Assembly: GCA_020634455.1 (NCBI GenBank)
Contig: JACKBQ010000002.1
Location: forward strand, 1,612,001 to 1,676,000
Length of the DNA stretch: 64,000 nt
Source of the DNA: Ardenticatenaceae bacterium
GTDB lineage: Bacteria; Chloroflexota; Anaerolineae; Promineifilales; Promineifilaceae
Direction of reading: 5' to 3'
The notes beneath the pieces were generated by a model. The model was not told the DNA's origin. It ran no database searches and was given only the letters and a program-made list of their open reading frames with translations. Numbering within the stretch: the first letter of the stretch is position 1; each line of letters starts with the position of its first letter. Positions 17,513 through 26,430 of the stretch are shown here, one piece after another. The position numbers and the translations under genes were made by a program.

Positions 17513-20500
17513 TCAGCGGATAGCAATTGCGTCTATCGCACCGGCAGGCAAACCAGCTTCGCTGCCACTCCAGAACATTGTAAATGCGCAATTGGTAAAT
17601 TGGCCCAGAGAACCTGGTGTGCAAACATAAATTTGCCCGTTGGCTGTACTGGTCACCAGATAAATGGAGCCAGTTGCCTCATCCACATGCACACCTTCGA
17701 TACTGTCCTTGCTGGCACTCAGCAGTTTTTCATCCGAGCCATCAAAGTAAAGCTGCCAACTACCAGCGGTAACTTCACCCAGGCTTGTGGGGGTGAAAAT
17801 GAGCAGGTCACGACTTTTAGCGTTAAGGCTACCAACTTTCACCGGCCCTTTAGTGCCAAGAATGATACGGCCGTCTGCCAAAACAGATAGCGATCGAATT
17901 GCCTCTTGTGGCGTGCTCAAATCCACATCCGACCCGTCCAGGTACAACGACCAAGTTCCAGCCGTATTATCACCTAGGGAATCAGGTTCAAACCGCAAAA
18001 TGTCAGAATTATCCACATTGATGCCGCCCTTCACTGGGCGATTTAGGGTAGTCAGATTGAAGTCTTCTGCCAATGTAAGCAGCATACTGCCATCTGGTAG
18101 CCAAGCAAAGGCAGTCACATTTTGGCCAGCCAGCCCCACATCAGAACCATCAAACAGCAAAGACCAGGTGCCGCTATCCAAATCATAGCTCAGCACGTCT
18201 TCACCACTGTAAGTGATCCCCGCCACCTGACCGCCGCTGGCCGTACTCAGGTAGAGGGTTTGACCACCACCGCTTGGTTCGACGATGGTTAGCGCACCGC
18301 TGGTAGCGCTTGGCAAGTAGCGCAAATCGTCCAGCGTCAGGCTGCCTACGGGTAACGGAATGCTACCGCTAAAGTAAACATCCACCGTGTACTCGCCTAC
18401 TGGCAGCGCCACCGAATCCAAAGTGGCTCGTCCAGCAAAGTCGGTAATGACCGCTGCAATTTGACTACCATTGTCCCCTTCAATCACAAAGAAGACGGTT
18501 TGTTGACCCAACGGCCGTTGCCCACCATCCAGCAGCGTCGCCACAAAAGGAATCGGGTCTCCCACCGTCACCGTTGCCGCCGCCGGAGCCAACGTCAGGC
18601 TGGTGGCCTGGCGGGTAATGGCAAACGGCGCAGTCGCAAACGAGGACTGGTAGGTGAGATCGCCGCCAAAGGCCACAGTCAACTCAGTGTTGCCCGGCAA
18701 GCCCAGCAACGCCAATTCTGCGGTGGCCACGCCAGATTCATTGGTAAGAACTGTGCGCGTTTGCGCCCCCACGCGGAAGCTGAGGAACTGGTTGGCCAGC
18801 GGCGCACCGTCGGCCGTTAGCTGGGCGCTGACGCTAATTTTACTACTGTACGTGCCCGTAGCTGGTGGCGACTGGAGGGTAACGGCCGTTTCCAGCAAAT
18901 CCCCTTCAGCCGTTCCCGCACCGCTAAAGTACGCACCCAAATTGGTCGCCGCGCTTACCAAACCAACGCCATTGACCGCCTGCACCATAAACCGCACATC
19001 CTCAGCAGGCACACCATTCAGCGGCAAAGTCGCCGACCAAACCGTGCTGTCGTTGGCGCTTTGCACCAAATTGAGCGACTGCCATTGACCAGCCAGCGGG
19101 CCGCTGCCCGTGAACGTCACCCACACTTCCTGAATGCCCGCAGCCGGATCGCCCGTCACACGAGCCACAAAGGTGACTGCATCTTCACCGGGGAAAGCGT
19201 TGACCAGCGTGATGGCTGGCGGCGCAGCCAGCGCAGGCACATTGCCAGAAATGGCGGATTGAGCAATGTAATCACTATAGTAAAGTCGGAAATCCATGTT
19301 CTGGAACTGGCGCAGCGTGCCGGTGAGCGCAGCAGCATTGTCCGAGACAAACTGAGCCGGGGTCACGTTTAGCTGTACCGCGCCATTCAAACCGCTAACC
19401 AGTTGGCCAAAGTAGTTCACCTGGTACGGCTGCATCGGATAAAACACATTGCTCACAAACGGCGGATGCACGCCACGAATTTCCGAAGTGGCCGCCCCGG
19501 TTAGCGGCAAGATGCCCGCCAGGTCGGTGAAGGAGCCGCCCCGGAAGCCTACGCCACGCAAAACGGTGTTCGCCAAGCTCACGTTGAGCGATTCCAGTGG
19601 CAGCACCGGCTCTGTCGGATTCACTACCACGCCATCGCTGCCGCTGAGGTAACTGGCCGTGACGGTGCTGGCTTCTTCTGCACCAACCACATCCAGCGGC
19701 TGGTTTACCAGGGTCAGGCTTGGTTCTACCGTCAGATCAGCGTAAGCAAGGCCCAACGTTTGGCCGGGATTGCTGGCAAAACCAGTCGTGCCGCTTACCA
19801 CTGAAGGGTCGCCAGAGACGCCACCTCGACCTGTGGGCAGATCAATTTTGAGCATGGGCAAGCCAAACAGGGTGGCCTGAATAAGCGATTTTTCGTGCAA
19901 CGGCCGTAATTCCTGCGTCTCGGCCAGATAGGTTTGCTTGGCAGCCACCAGCGCCTGCCCGATGGCCACCGGGCCAGTGCCAGCCCGCAGCTCCTCACTA
20001 AAGTTCAGGTATAGCCGCTCGCCGTACTCAATGAAGTCGGTGTCGCCGTACTGGTAGCCGGTGCCCGCAATCAAGGTCGCCCCTTTGCTGGCAAACGCCT
20101 GGCCCCAATCCGGTTCGGCCGTCACGTTGGGCACGCCATGCGCGTCCACAATGTTGTAGCCAGAATGGCAGCCCGCGCTAAACACCAGTGCATTCGTCAT
20201 GTCCACGCTGGACGCGGCCAGCTCAGACGCCAGCAGTCGCGTACTGTAGTCAGCGGCCAGGGTGCTGCTGGCGCTAAAGTGCCCCGCCAAAAAGCTGATG
20301 TCGTACCGGTTGGTCAACAGCAAGGTGCGCAAATCGTTGGCCGTCCAAGAAGCTGGATCGGTTGGGGCGATATTGCTGGGGGTGATCAGCGTCGTTGGGC
20401 TGCTGCCCAGGCCGCTACCCAGCTCACTGGCAATGGCGTTGGCTGCATCTTCCAGGAAGTCGTAGCCGGTTACCAAAGCGGAATCTGGTGTGGCGACCAC

Positions 20501-22804
20501 GCCATTGGTGGTGCTCAGGTACGCATCCAACATGGTCACGATCTGGCCGGGCGTTTCAACCAATCGGCCCACCGCCAGTTGGGGAATGGGCAGATTGTCT
20601 GCCTTGCTGGACAGCTCTAGCAGCGTACCGTAACGGTCTTGCCCCAGCACGTAGCCCAGGCGCAGGCTGGCTTGCGAGGCGGTGTTATCCAGCACCGGAG
20701 GCACGTAGTTGCGCTCGTTGGCCAACATCGCCTGGTCTGGATGGCGGAAGAACGGTATCACGTCATCATTGCCGATGATGACGATATATTCCAGCGGATT
20801 GAGGGCGCGATAAGCGTCCACAATATCTTTGATGGCGTTGGCGGCCAGGTTTTTGGCAAAGGGGCAGCCAGTGTAAATGTCTGCCTGGGCGTTGGCGGCG
20901 GCTACGCGGGCATCGCTGCCTACATTGACGATGACGCCGTTCACCTCTGGCCGAGCGGCAAAGGTGGCCAGCCGGGCTTGCAGGGTGGTGAGATCGCCTG
21001 CAAGACGGCCGTTATCCACCAAGATAATCGTGTTGTAATTGTTGGCAACGGCCGTATGCGTCGTTGCGGGCAGCGCCGTTGTGACTTCGCCACAGCTTCC
21101 GGCCGTTTGCAGCACGTTCAGCACAAAGCTGTTGTTGGCGTCAAAGGCCCCGTTGCGGCCGCGCACGCGGATGTAAAAATCGCCGCCGTTTTCCCAGGTG
21201 TTCAGGCGTACACCCTCGCCCGCCGTGCCGTTGAAGGCAGAGACGGCGATCAGGCTGCGCATCTGGGCGCTGGAGAAGGCATCCGGCGAGAAAGCGTCCG
21301 GGCTAAACGCATCCGGCGAAAAAGCATCCGGGCTAAAGGCGTCCGGGCTAAACGCATCCGGGCTGAAGGCGTCCGGCGAGAACGCATCCGGGCTAAAAGC
21401 GTCGGGCGAGAACGCATCCGGGCTAAAGGCATCCGGTGAAAACGCATCCGGGCTGAACGCATCCGGCGAGAAGGCATCTGGACTAAAGGCGTCCGGCGAA
21501 AACGCATCCGGGCTGAACGCATCGGGCGAGAAGGCGTCTGGACTGAACGCATCGGGGGCAAATTCGGCCGTGAGCTGCACCAAATCTTCGGTTTCGTCCA
21601 GCGTCAGCAGCGATTGCCACTCGGCGGCAATGTCTTTGTAAACGGTGAGGTCGTAATTGGCGGGCAAGTCAGTGAGGGTGATGACGAGTTGGCTGTTGGG
21701 CTGGACGGTGAATTTGTACCAGCGGGATTGCCCGGCCTGGTCGAGGCGTTGGCTGATTTCGGCCGTTTGCACCTCTGGAGAGACGCCATCTGGCGTGAGG
21801 TTGAGACGCAAAGCGCGAGGCCAGGCGTCGTTGCCCAGGCCAATTTGGATGCAGCGGCTAAATTCGGAGGTGCCGTCTGACCCGGTGGCCAGGGCGGTAA
21901 TGGCGGCGTTGCTGATTGTGGTGGGTACGGCCGTTGCAAAACTGCCGTTCCCCGCACCATCGGTTACAACTGTCGCACTGCCCAGCCAGCTTTCGCCTTC
22001 GCCAAAACCGGAAGCATGGCAGCTCTCGCTGGCGTAAAGCTCAATCTGGTAGCTGCTGTTTGGGCGGCTGTTCAAAATACCTTCCACCAAAAGCTCGCCG
22101 TCGGTGGGGACGGCGCGGATGAGAACAGGTGTATTTTGACGGCCGTTTGCCCCCTCATCTAAATCGCCCTTATCGTTGGGGGTTGGGCCGTCGCCGCCCA
22201 GGTCTATGCCCAGACCGCTGTTGCCAGAGAGGACGTTTTGGCTAAAGCTGCTGCCGCTGCCTGCGGCCACCAGGATGCCGTTTTGACCGTTATTGCGAAT
22301 GGTAGCGCCTTCGATACGGCCGTTGCTGCCGCTGATGACGATGCCATTGCCCGCAAAATTTTGTATGGTCAGGTTCCGCACGGTGATACCGTTGCCAGCC
22401 AGCACAAGCCCGTCAGACAAGCCAGCCTGACTGCCATCCAGCACCACATCAATGCTGTCCAGGGCGTCAGTTTTCAGTACAAGAGAGGTGTTAATTGCGG
22501 GCAGTGGAGAGAGTGGGGAAATGATGACGGGGTTCAGGGTGCCTACCCGAAACTGGATGAAAATGTTTGCATTTTCATCGTCGTCGTCACCTACCAAATT
22601 GTTGGCTGCGTTAATGGCTTCACGCAGAGTGCAGTGGGTGCGGTTGCAACTACCATCATTTACATCGGCAGCACTGTTGACGGTGAATACGGCCGTACCC
22701 CCGCCGCCATTCGCCAATACCGAACTGGTTATAAACAAAACAAATAAGGTTGCCAGGGCCAAAAAGAGGGTTCGCCAAACTGTTGATCGATTCACGCCAT
22801 CCAT
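17513..22804 (-). CDS. Giant secreted protein: CSLREAI beta-helix, PDAFS repeats, C25-type peptidase, Ig-like and propeller-like repeats
   Basis: This is a 1763-residue exported protein. ATG at 22804 follows GAGAAAAAGG and opens a signal peptide (TLFLALATLFVLFITSSVLA). A CSLREAI-type motif (CTLREAINAAN) and right-handed beta-helix occupy about residues 35-250. A PPC-like domain follows, then 19 tandem PDAFS pentapeptides (about 414-508). The caspase-fold C25-like peptidase has His in SFLAGHFS (about 841) and Cys in FSAGCHSG (about 879), the expected dyad. Ig-like/bacterial beta-sandwich modules follow, and the C-terminus has repeated LFDGSDVGL / LYLDGSDVDL / YFDGSDEKL units. The gingipain-family assignment is by fold motifs; substrate is unknown. 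Confidence 0.82.
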   Translation of the reverse strand: MDGVNRSTVWRTLFLALATLFVLFITSSVLANGGGGTAVFTVNSAADVNDGSCNRTHCTLREAINAANNLVGDDDDENANIFIQFRVGTLNPVIISPLSPLPAINTSLVLKTDALDSIDVVLDGSQAGLSDGLVLAGNGITVRNLTIQNFAGNGIVISGSNGRIEGATIRNNGQNGILVAAGSGSSFSQNVLSGNSGLGIDLGGDGPTPNDKGDLDEGANGRQNTPVLIRAVPTDGELLVEGILNSRPNSSYQIELYASESCHASGFGEGESWLGSATVVTDGAGNGSFATAVPTTISNAAITALATGSDGTSEFSRCIQIGLGNDAWPRALRLNLTPDGVSPEVQTAEISQRLDQAGQSRWYKFTVQPNSQLVITLTDLPANYDLTVYKDIAAEWQSLLTLDETEDLVQLTAEFAPDAFSPDAFSPDAFSPDAFSPDAFSPDAFSPDAFSPDAFSPDAFSPDAFSPDAFSPDAFSPDAFSPDAFSPDAFSPDAFSPDAFSPDAFSPDAFSSAQMRSLIAVSAFNGTAGEGVRLNTWENGGDFYIRVRGRNGAFDANNSFVLNVLQTAGSCGEVTTALPATTHTAVANNYNTIILVDNGRLAGDLTTLQARLATFAARPEVNGVIVNVGSDARVAAANAQADIYTGCPFAKNLAANAIKDIVDAYRALNPLEYIVIIGNDDVIPFFRHPDQAMLANERNYVPPVLDNTASQASLRLGYVLGQDRYGTLLELSSKADNLPIPQLAVGRLVETPGQIVTMLDAYLSTTNGVVATPDSALVTGYDFLEDAANAIASELGSGLGSSPTTLITPSNIAPTDPASWTANDLRTLLLTNRYDISFLAGHFSASSTLAADYSTRLLASELAASSVDMTNALVFSAGCHSGYNIVDAHGVPNVTAEPDWGQAFASKGATLIAGTGYQYGDTDFIEYGERLYLNFSEELRAGTGPVAIGQALVAAKQTYLAETQELRPLHEKSLIQATLFGLPMLKIDLPTGRGGVSGDPSVVSGTTGFASNPGQTLGLAYADLTVEPSLTLVNQPLDVVGAEEASTVTASYLSGSDGVVVNPTEPVLPLESLNVSLANTVLRGVGFRGGSFTDLAGILPLTGAATSEIRGVHPPFVSNVFYPMQPYQVNYFGQLVSGLNGAVQLNVTPAQFVSDNAAALTGTLRQFQNMDFRLYYSDYIAQSAISGNVPALAAPPAITLVNAFPGEDAVTFVARVTGDPAAGIQEVWVTFTGSGPLAGQWQSLNLVQSANDSTVWSATLPLNGVPAEDVRFMVQAVNGVGLVSAATNLGAYFSGAGTAEGDLLETAVTLQSPPATGTYSSKISVSAQLTADGAPLANQFLSFRVGAQTRTVLTNESGVATAELALLGLPGNTELTVAFGGDLTYQSSFATAPFAITRQATSLTLAPAAATVTVGDPIPFVATLLDGGQRPLGQQTVFFVIEGDNGSQIAAVITDFAGRATLDSVALPVGEYTVDVYFSGSIPLPVGSLTLDDLRYLPSATSGALTIVEPSGGGQTLYLSTASGGQVAGITYSGEDVLSYDLDSGTWSLLFDGSDVGLAGQNVTAFAWLPDGSMLLTLAEDFNLTTLNRPVKGGINVDNSDILRFEPDSLGDNTAGTWSLYLDGSDVDLSTPQEAIRSLSVLADGRIILGTKGPVKVGSLNAKSRDLLIFTPTSLGEVTAGSWQLYFDGSDEKLLSASKDSIEGVHVDEATGSIYLVTSTANGQIYVCTPGSLGQFTNCAFTMFWSGSEAGLPAGAIDAIAIR
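21279..21563 (-). repeat. 19-copy 15-bp tandem repeat encoding PDAFS
   Basis: Nineteen consecutive 15-bp units encode Pro-Asp-Ala-Phe-Ser in the giant secreted protein. The units vary at synonymous positions (Ser as AGC or TCG/TCC-type, Phe as TTT or TTC, Ala as GCC/GCG-type), while the peptide is perfectly constant. That pattern points to purifying selection on the peptide and not to a very recent DNA expansion. The tract links the PPC-like domain to the peptidase region, as a stalk would. Confidence 0.9.
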
Positions 22805-23197
22805 ACCTTTTTCTCGAACCAAGATGCAGGAATTTCCCAAAACCTGTCGTTACTTCGTATCTTGGCTAAATCGGATAAATATTCAGTTTTGGCTCCACCA
22901 CGAATTGTTGAGAAGGCAACGAATATGCTGTTGGATTATTGCTCATTGGGGTTCAAATGAACATTTCTAGACACTCATTGCAATCATGCTCCAGTATGCA
23001 GCGGCTGACTTACAAAATAAATTAACTTCTTGATGGTAATTTTATGCAATTTTTATTGCCGCATCTGGCGAGCAGCTCAACGTAAAACTTTACAGAAATT
23101 TTTCAAGGAACACATGGGAAGTATATCAACTGAGTACGTGAAGGTATGTGAAAATTGGGGGCGAATCCAGTGAAAAGCGGGTTAAGGTGAGGATGAA
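22805..23197. other. Intergenic region upstream of the giant secreted protein
   Basis: About 390 bases are A+T-rich and without a supportable gene. They contain the ribosome binding site of the secreted protein at the left end. No terminator, tRNA or known riboswitch was recognised. The region should include the minus-strand promoter of the secreted protein and the 3' end of the MutS-like transcript. Confidence 0.5.
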
Positions 23198-25045
23198 TCA
23201 GTCAGTTTCAACAGTCATGGGGAGACCAGCCAGCTTCATAATTTTGAGGGCGTTGGTGGTGGGGCATGGGCCAGGATACAGCTTGTAATCGAAGATCATA
23301 CGGCCGTTCATCACATCATCTCGAAAATGCACATTGACCAACCGGGCCGTCTCGTCCGCCAACTGCACCAGCTCCAAATCGTGGGTGGCAATTGCGCCCA
23401 GCCCGCTGCCTTGCGCCAGCGCCTGAATGTAAGCGCGACTGCCAATCAGCCGCTCCCGGTTGTTGGTTCCCCGGAAAATTTCATCGATCAGGAACAGCAA
23501 CGGCCGTTCCCCCACATCATTCAGCGCCGTCAAAAGCTGCGATAAACGCCGCACCTCCGCATAGAAAAAGGAAAAGCCATCGTTCAACGAATCTGCTACC
23601 CGAATCGAAGCAAACAGGCGCAGCCAGCTTGCCGAAAACGATTGGGCAACCACCGGGCCACCTGCGTACGCCAGCGCCAAATTCACCCCGATGGTGCGCA
23701 ACAAGGAGCTTTTGCCCGCCATGTTGGAGCCGGTAATCAGGTAAATTGCCTGCGCCTCATCCAGCCGCACCTCGTTGCCCACCCGCTGCGGGCTGGGGAT
23801 GAGCGGATGCCCCAGCCGGGTAGCAGCCAGGTTGGGCGATTTTGTTGCTTCCAGGATGGGCCAGGCCAATTCGCCTGGGTTTAGGTAAGAAAAGGTGGCC
23901 AGGCTGCTGGTCGCTTCCAGCTCAAACCAGACCTCTAGCCAACGTGGGAGCTGTGCGGCTAAATCAGTACGGCATTGATCCAGCCGATAGGCAAAATAAA
24001 TGTCCCAGGGCAGCAGCGCGTTCAGCACAAAGCCGAGTAGCCAATTTTGGCGCAGCCCTACCCCGGTCACCACGCGCTGTACTTTTTTTATGTGGGCAGA
24101 CGGCCGTTCCTCTCCGATCAAAAAAAGATGACAAAGCGTTGCCGTCTGCGGCATTTTGCCAAAGCGCCACGCTTCCAAAAACGCAAACACGCCATTCAGC
24201 ACCCGAAGCCGGTCCGTCAGGAACATCACATCGCTGAACAGGGTGTCCGTACGCTGAAAACCCAGCGTAATGAACACAACACCGTACAGCAGCACAGAGC
24301 CAAGCCACAGCGGCGGCCATTGCCAAAACTGGTACCCGGCAAACAGTAGCCAGTTCAGCGCTGCCAACCCTGCCAGGGCGATGAGCAACGGCCGTAAGGA
24401 CCGTCCCCCACTGCCAGCCTGCAACCAGGTCAGCAACTGCTGCCCCGCCCACTGCCCACTGCGATCTTCAATAGCTAACCGCGCCTGCAAATTTAGCCGC
24501 TCGCGAAACCGGGTTTGCTGTGCCAGTTCGCGTACCAGCGCCTGCCGCGCCTGCACAACTTCAGCTTCCGGTTGCTGGTTGAGCAGCCAGGAGTGTAATT
24601 TTTGGCTGCCTTCCAGGGAAACGGCCGTATCCAGCAACTGATGCAGCGAAAATTCCCCCACCAAATCCAGGTCAACCGCAAACGGATGCTCTGCCGGAAC
24701 CGGAAAGTGAGCCGCCGCCGGTAAATTGGCCCAATCCAGGGTCATGCGGGCAATGTGTGCCTGCTTCATCTCCTGCCAGATGGCAAAGCGCGTGACGGCC
24801 GTATCCACCCGGCGGTGCACCACCACTGAAACCACAAACGGAATGAGCGAAACGGCCGTTACCCCCAGCCAGACCACCGGCCCCCACTGGAAAAATGCCC
24901 CGACGCCCAAAAGTATGCCACCCACAAACAAAATGAGCCGCCATTTTGACAAATTATCGCTCCGCTGACGAAGCAGTATCAATCGTTTTTGCAGGCGAGT
25001 GTGTTGGTGCTGCAACAGGTGGAGACGTTGATCTTTTTTATTCAT
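23198..25045 (-). CDS. MutS-family ATPase with N-terminal membrane segments
   Basis: This is a 615-residue protein. The N-terminal part has a basic coiled region then two hydrophobic segments (LILFVGGILLGVGAFF and WLGVTAVSLIPFVVSVVV), with two more near residues 220-260. The C-terminal half is a MutS domain V ATPase: Walker A TGSNMAGKSSLLRTIG near residue 440, Walker B LLFLIDEIFRGTN and GAIATHDLEL. It lacks the mismatch-recognition domain I of MutS1, so it belongs to the small membrane-associated MutS-like group of unknown role, not to classical mismatch repair. The start is ATG at 25045, divergent from the PAS-SARP gene. Confidence 0.8.
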   Translation of the reverse strand: MNKKDQRLHLLQHQHTRLQKRLILLRQRSDNLSKWRLILFVGGILLGVGAFFQWGPVVWLGVTAVSLIPFVVSVVVHRRVDTAVTRFAIWQEMKQAHIARMTLDWANLPAAAHFPVPAEHPFAVDLDLVGEFSLHQLLDTAVSLEGSQKLHSWLLNQQPEAEVVQARQALVRELAQQTRFRERLNLQARLAIEDRSGQWAGQQLLTWLQAGSGGRSLRPLLIALAGLAALNWLLFAGYQFWQWPPLWLGSVLLYGVVFITLGFQRTDTLFSDVMFLTDRLRVLNGVFAFLEAWRFGKMPQTATLCHLFLIGEERPSAHIKKVQRVVTGVGLRQNWLLGFVLNALLPWDIYFAYRLDQCRTDLAAQLPRWLEVWFELEATSSLATFSYLNPGELAWPILEATKSPNLAATRLGHPLIPSPQRVGNEVRLDEAQAIYLITGSNMAGKSSLLRTIGVNLALAYAGGPVVAQSFSASWLRLFASIRVADSLNDGFSFFYAEVRRLSQLLTALNDVGERPLLFLIDEIFRGTNNRERLIGSRAYIQALAQGSGLGAIATHDLELVQLADETARLVNVHFRDDVMNGRMIFDYKLYPGPCPTTNALKIMKLAGLPMTVETD

Positions 25046-25219
25046 AGCAGGCAAAATTATACTTTATGACGTTTGTCACCTCAAAACAGTGATCCTCCTC
25101 CAAATCGCCCCCAGCGTAACCTATTTTGTAAGCATAAAACAGGTATGATCTTTACTGTTGTCACAGTTGTTTGTCACGTCTCGATTTTGTTCTTGCGAAG
25201 GCGCAGGGTTGTAAGCGTC

Positions 25220-26368
25220 ATGATAGCCATCCGACATTTTTTTGGGAAAACCGGCGACGGTGTGTGGAGCGTTGATGAAGATGGCGTGATTCAGTTTTGG
25301 AATCAGGCGGCCGTAGATTTGCTCGGTTACACACCAGAAGAAGCCACAGACCAACATTGTTGGGAGCTGTTGGCGGGCCTGTCGCCGCAGGGTGCGCCGT
25401 ACTGCGCCCCCCAATGCCCCGTGCGGCAAGCGATTAAACACGATCGCCCTGTGGGCAGCGTGGACATCCAGCTACGCCACCGCAATGGCAACTACATTCT
25501 GGCCAACATGAGCACCATCCCCCTGGCATCTGATCTGGATGACGTAGATGAAAGTATTTTGGTCCATCTGCTGCGCTCGCGGGAAAAGAACCGGCGTGGC
25601 TACCAGCCTTTTCGCATTTATTTACTGGGGCCTCTGGTTGTTATTGGGCAAAATGGCAAACCCATCAAGGGATCGCTTTGGAATCGGGTAAAAACCAGGG
25701 CGCTCATGGCGTACCTGACGATGCAAAAGGGAACGGCCGTTCCCCGCGAGCAAATTTTGGAAATGCTGTGGCCAGACCTGGATTACAAGGCTGCCATGCA
25801 CAACCTGAACACCACCGTCTACAACTTGCGCCGCAGCCTGGAACCTGATCTCGACAAAGTTAGCCAATCGCGTCACCTGCTTTACCAAAATGGCTGTTAC
25901 CGCCTGGCGGATGCAGATGCCTACTGGCTGGATGTGGAAGCGTTTGAAACTGGCATTCGTGAGGCAAAACAAGAAGCGGATGTGGAAACGGCCGTAAAAA
26001 AGTACAAAGCCGCGCTTTCACTGTACCGAGGTGATTACCTATACGATCTCACTGACATGCATGTCTGGGTACGCGATCAGCAGTTCCGCCTCCAGGAAAT
26101 CTACCTCACCGCCCTCTCAGAGCTGGCCGAGCTTTACGAGCAGTTGAACCGCCCGGACAAAGCTATCGGCGTTTACCAGCAAATCCTCTCTATCGACTGC
26201 TGCCAGGAAGAAAGCTGCCGCAAATTGATGACCCTGTTCATGGAATTAGACAAACGCGCCGAAGCAATTCAGGTTTGCCAGCGATTGACGCAATGCCTGG
26301 CCAATGAGCTGGACATTTTAATGAGCGACAAAACCCGCACCCTGTACGAACAAATCAAAAGCGCCTGA
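25220..26368 (+). CDS. PAS domain plus SARP/BTAD transcriptional regulator
   Basis: This is a 382-residue putative activator. The PAS domain (about residues 8-85) contains DGVWSVDEDGVIQFWNQAA and a Cys cluster in CWELLAGLSPQGAPYCAPQC that could bind a metal or sense redox. An OmpR-like winged helix (about 130-215) and a bacterial transcriptional activator domain with TPR-like helices (about 230-380) follow. ATG at 25220 is chosen because the PAS fold begins just after it; an open extension reaches 25073 and ATG 25145 is possible. A direct repeat with 11-bp period lies just downstream at 26381-26396, before the FG-GAP gene, and may be its operator. Confidence 0.8.
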   Translation: MIAIRHFFGKTGDGVWSVDEDGVIQFWNQAAVDLLGYTPEEATDQHCWELLAGLSPQGAPYCAPQCPVRQAIKHDRPVGSVDIQLRHRNGNYILANMSTIPLASDLDDVDESILVHLLRSREKNRRGYQPFRIYLLGPLVVIGQNGKPIKGSLWNRVKTRALMAYLTMQKGTAVPREQILEMLWPDLDYKAAMHNLNTTVYNLRRSLEPDLDKVSQSRHLLYQNGCYRLADADAYWLDVEAFETGIREAKQEADVETAVKKYKAALSLYRGDYLYDLTDMHVWVRDQQFRLQEIYLTALSELAELYEQLNRPDKAIGVYQQILSIDCCQEESCRKLMTLFMELDKRAEAIQVCQRLTQCLANELDILMSDKTRTLYEQIKSA

Positions 26369-26380
26369 TCAACCTCTTTG

Positions 26381-26396
26381 TTGAGTTTTGGTTGAG
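26381..26396 (+). promoter_or_regulatory. Putative SARP operator, 11-bp-period direct repeat, site 1
   Basis: TTGAG at 26381-26385 and TTGAG at 26392-26396 lie in the context GTTGAGTTTTGGTTGAGT. The spacing of 11 bases puts both on one face of the helix, as described for SARP-family binding sites. It lies 35 bases before the FG-GAP start codon. The same 18-base string with one difference recurs at 27883-27898. Confidence 0.5.
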
Positions 26397-26430
26397 TTTG
26401 TAGTGGCATCCTTCTACGCGGAGGCATACC

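Noticed and set aside
20639..21439. 266-codon plus-strand open frame with EKASGLNASG-like repeats
   Set aside because: It is the antisense reading of the PDAFS repeat tract in the giant secreted protein.
21250..21563. Regular 15-bp repeats that look like a CRISPR or minisatellite array
   Set aside because: There are no spacers, the period is 15 bases, and the units encode a constant pentapeptide inside a long gene.
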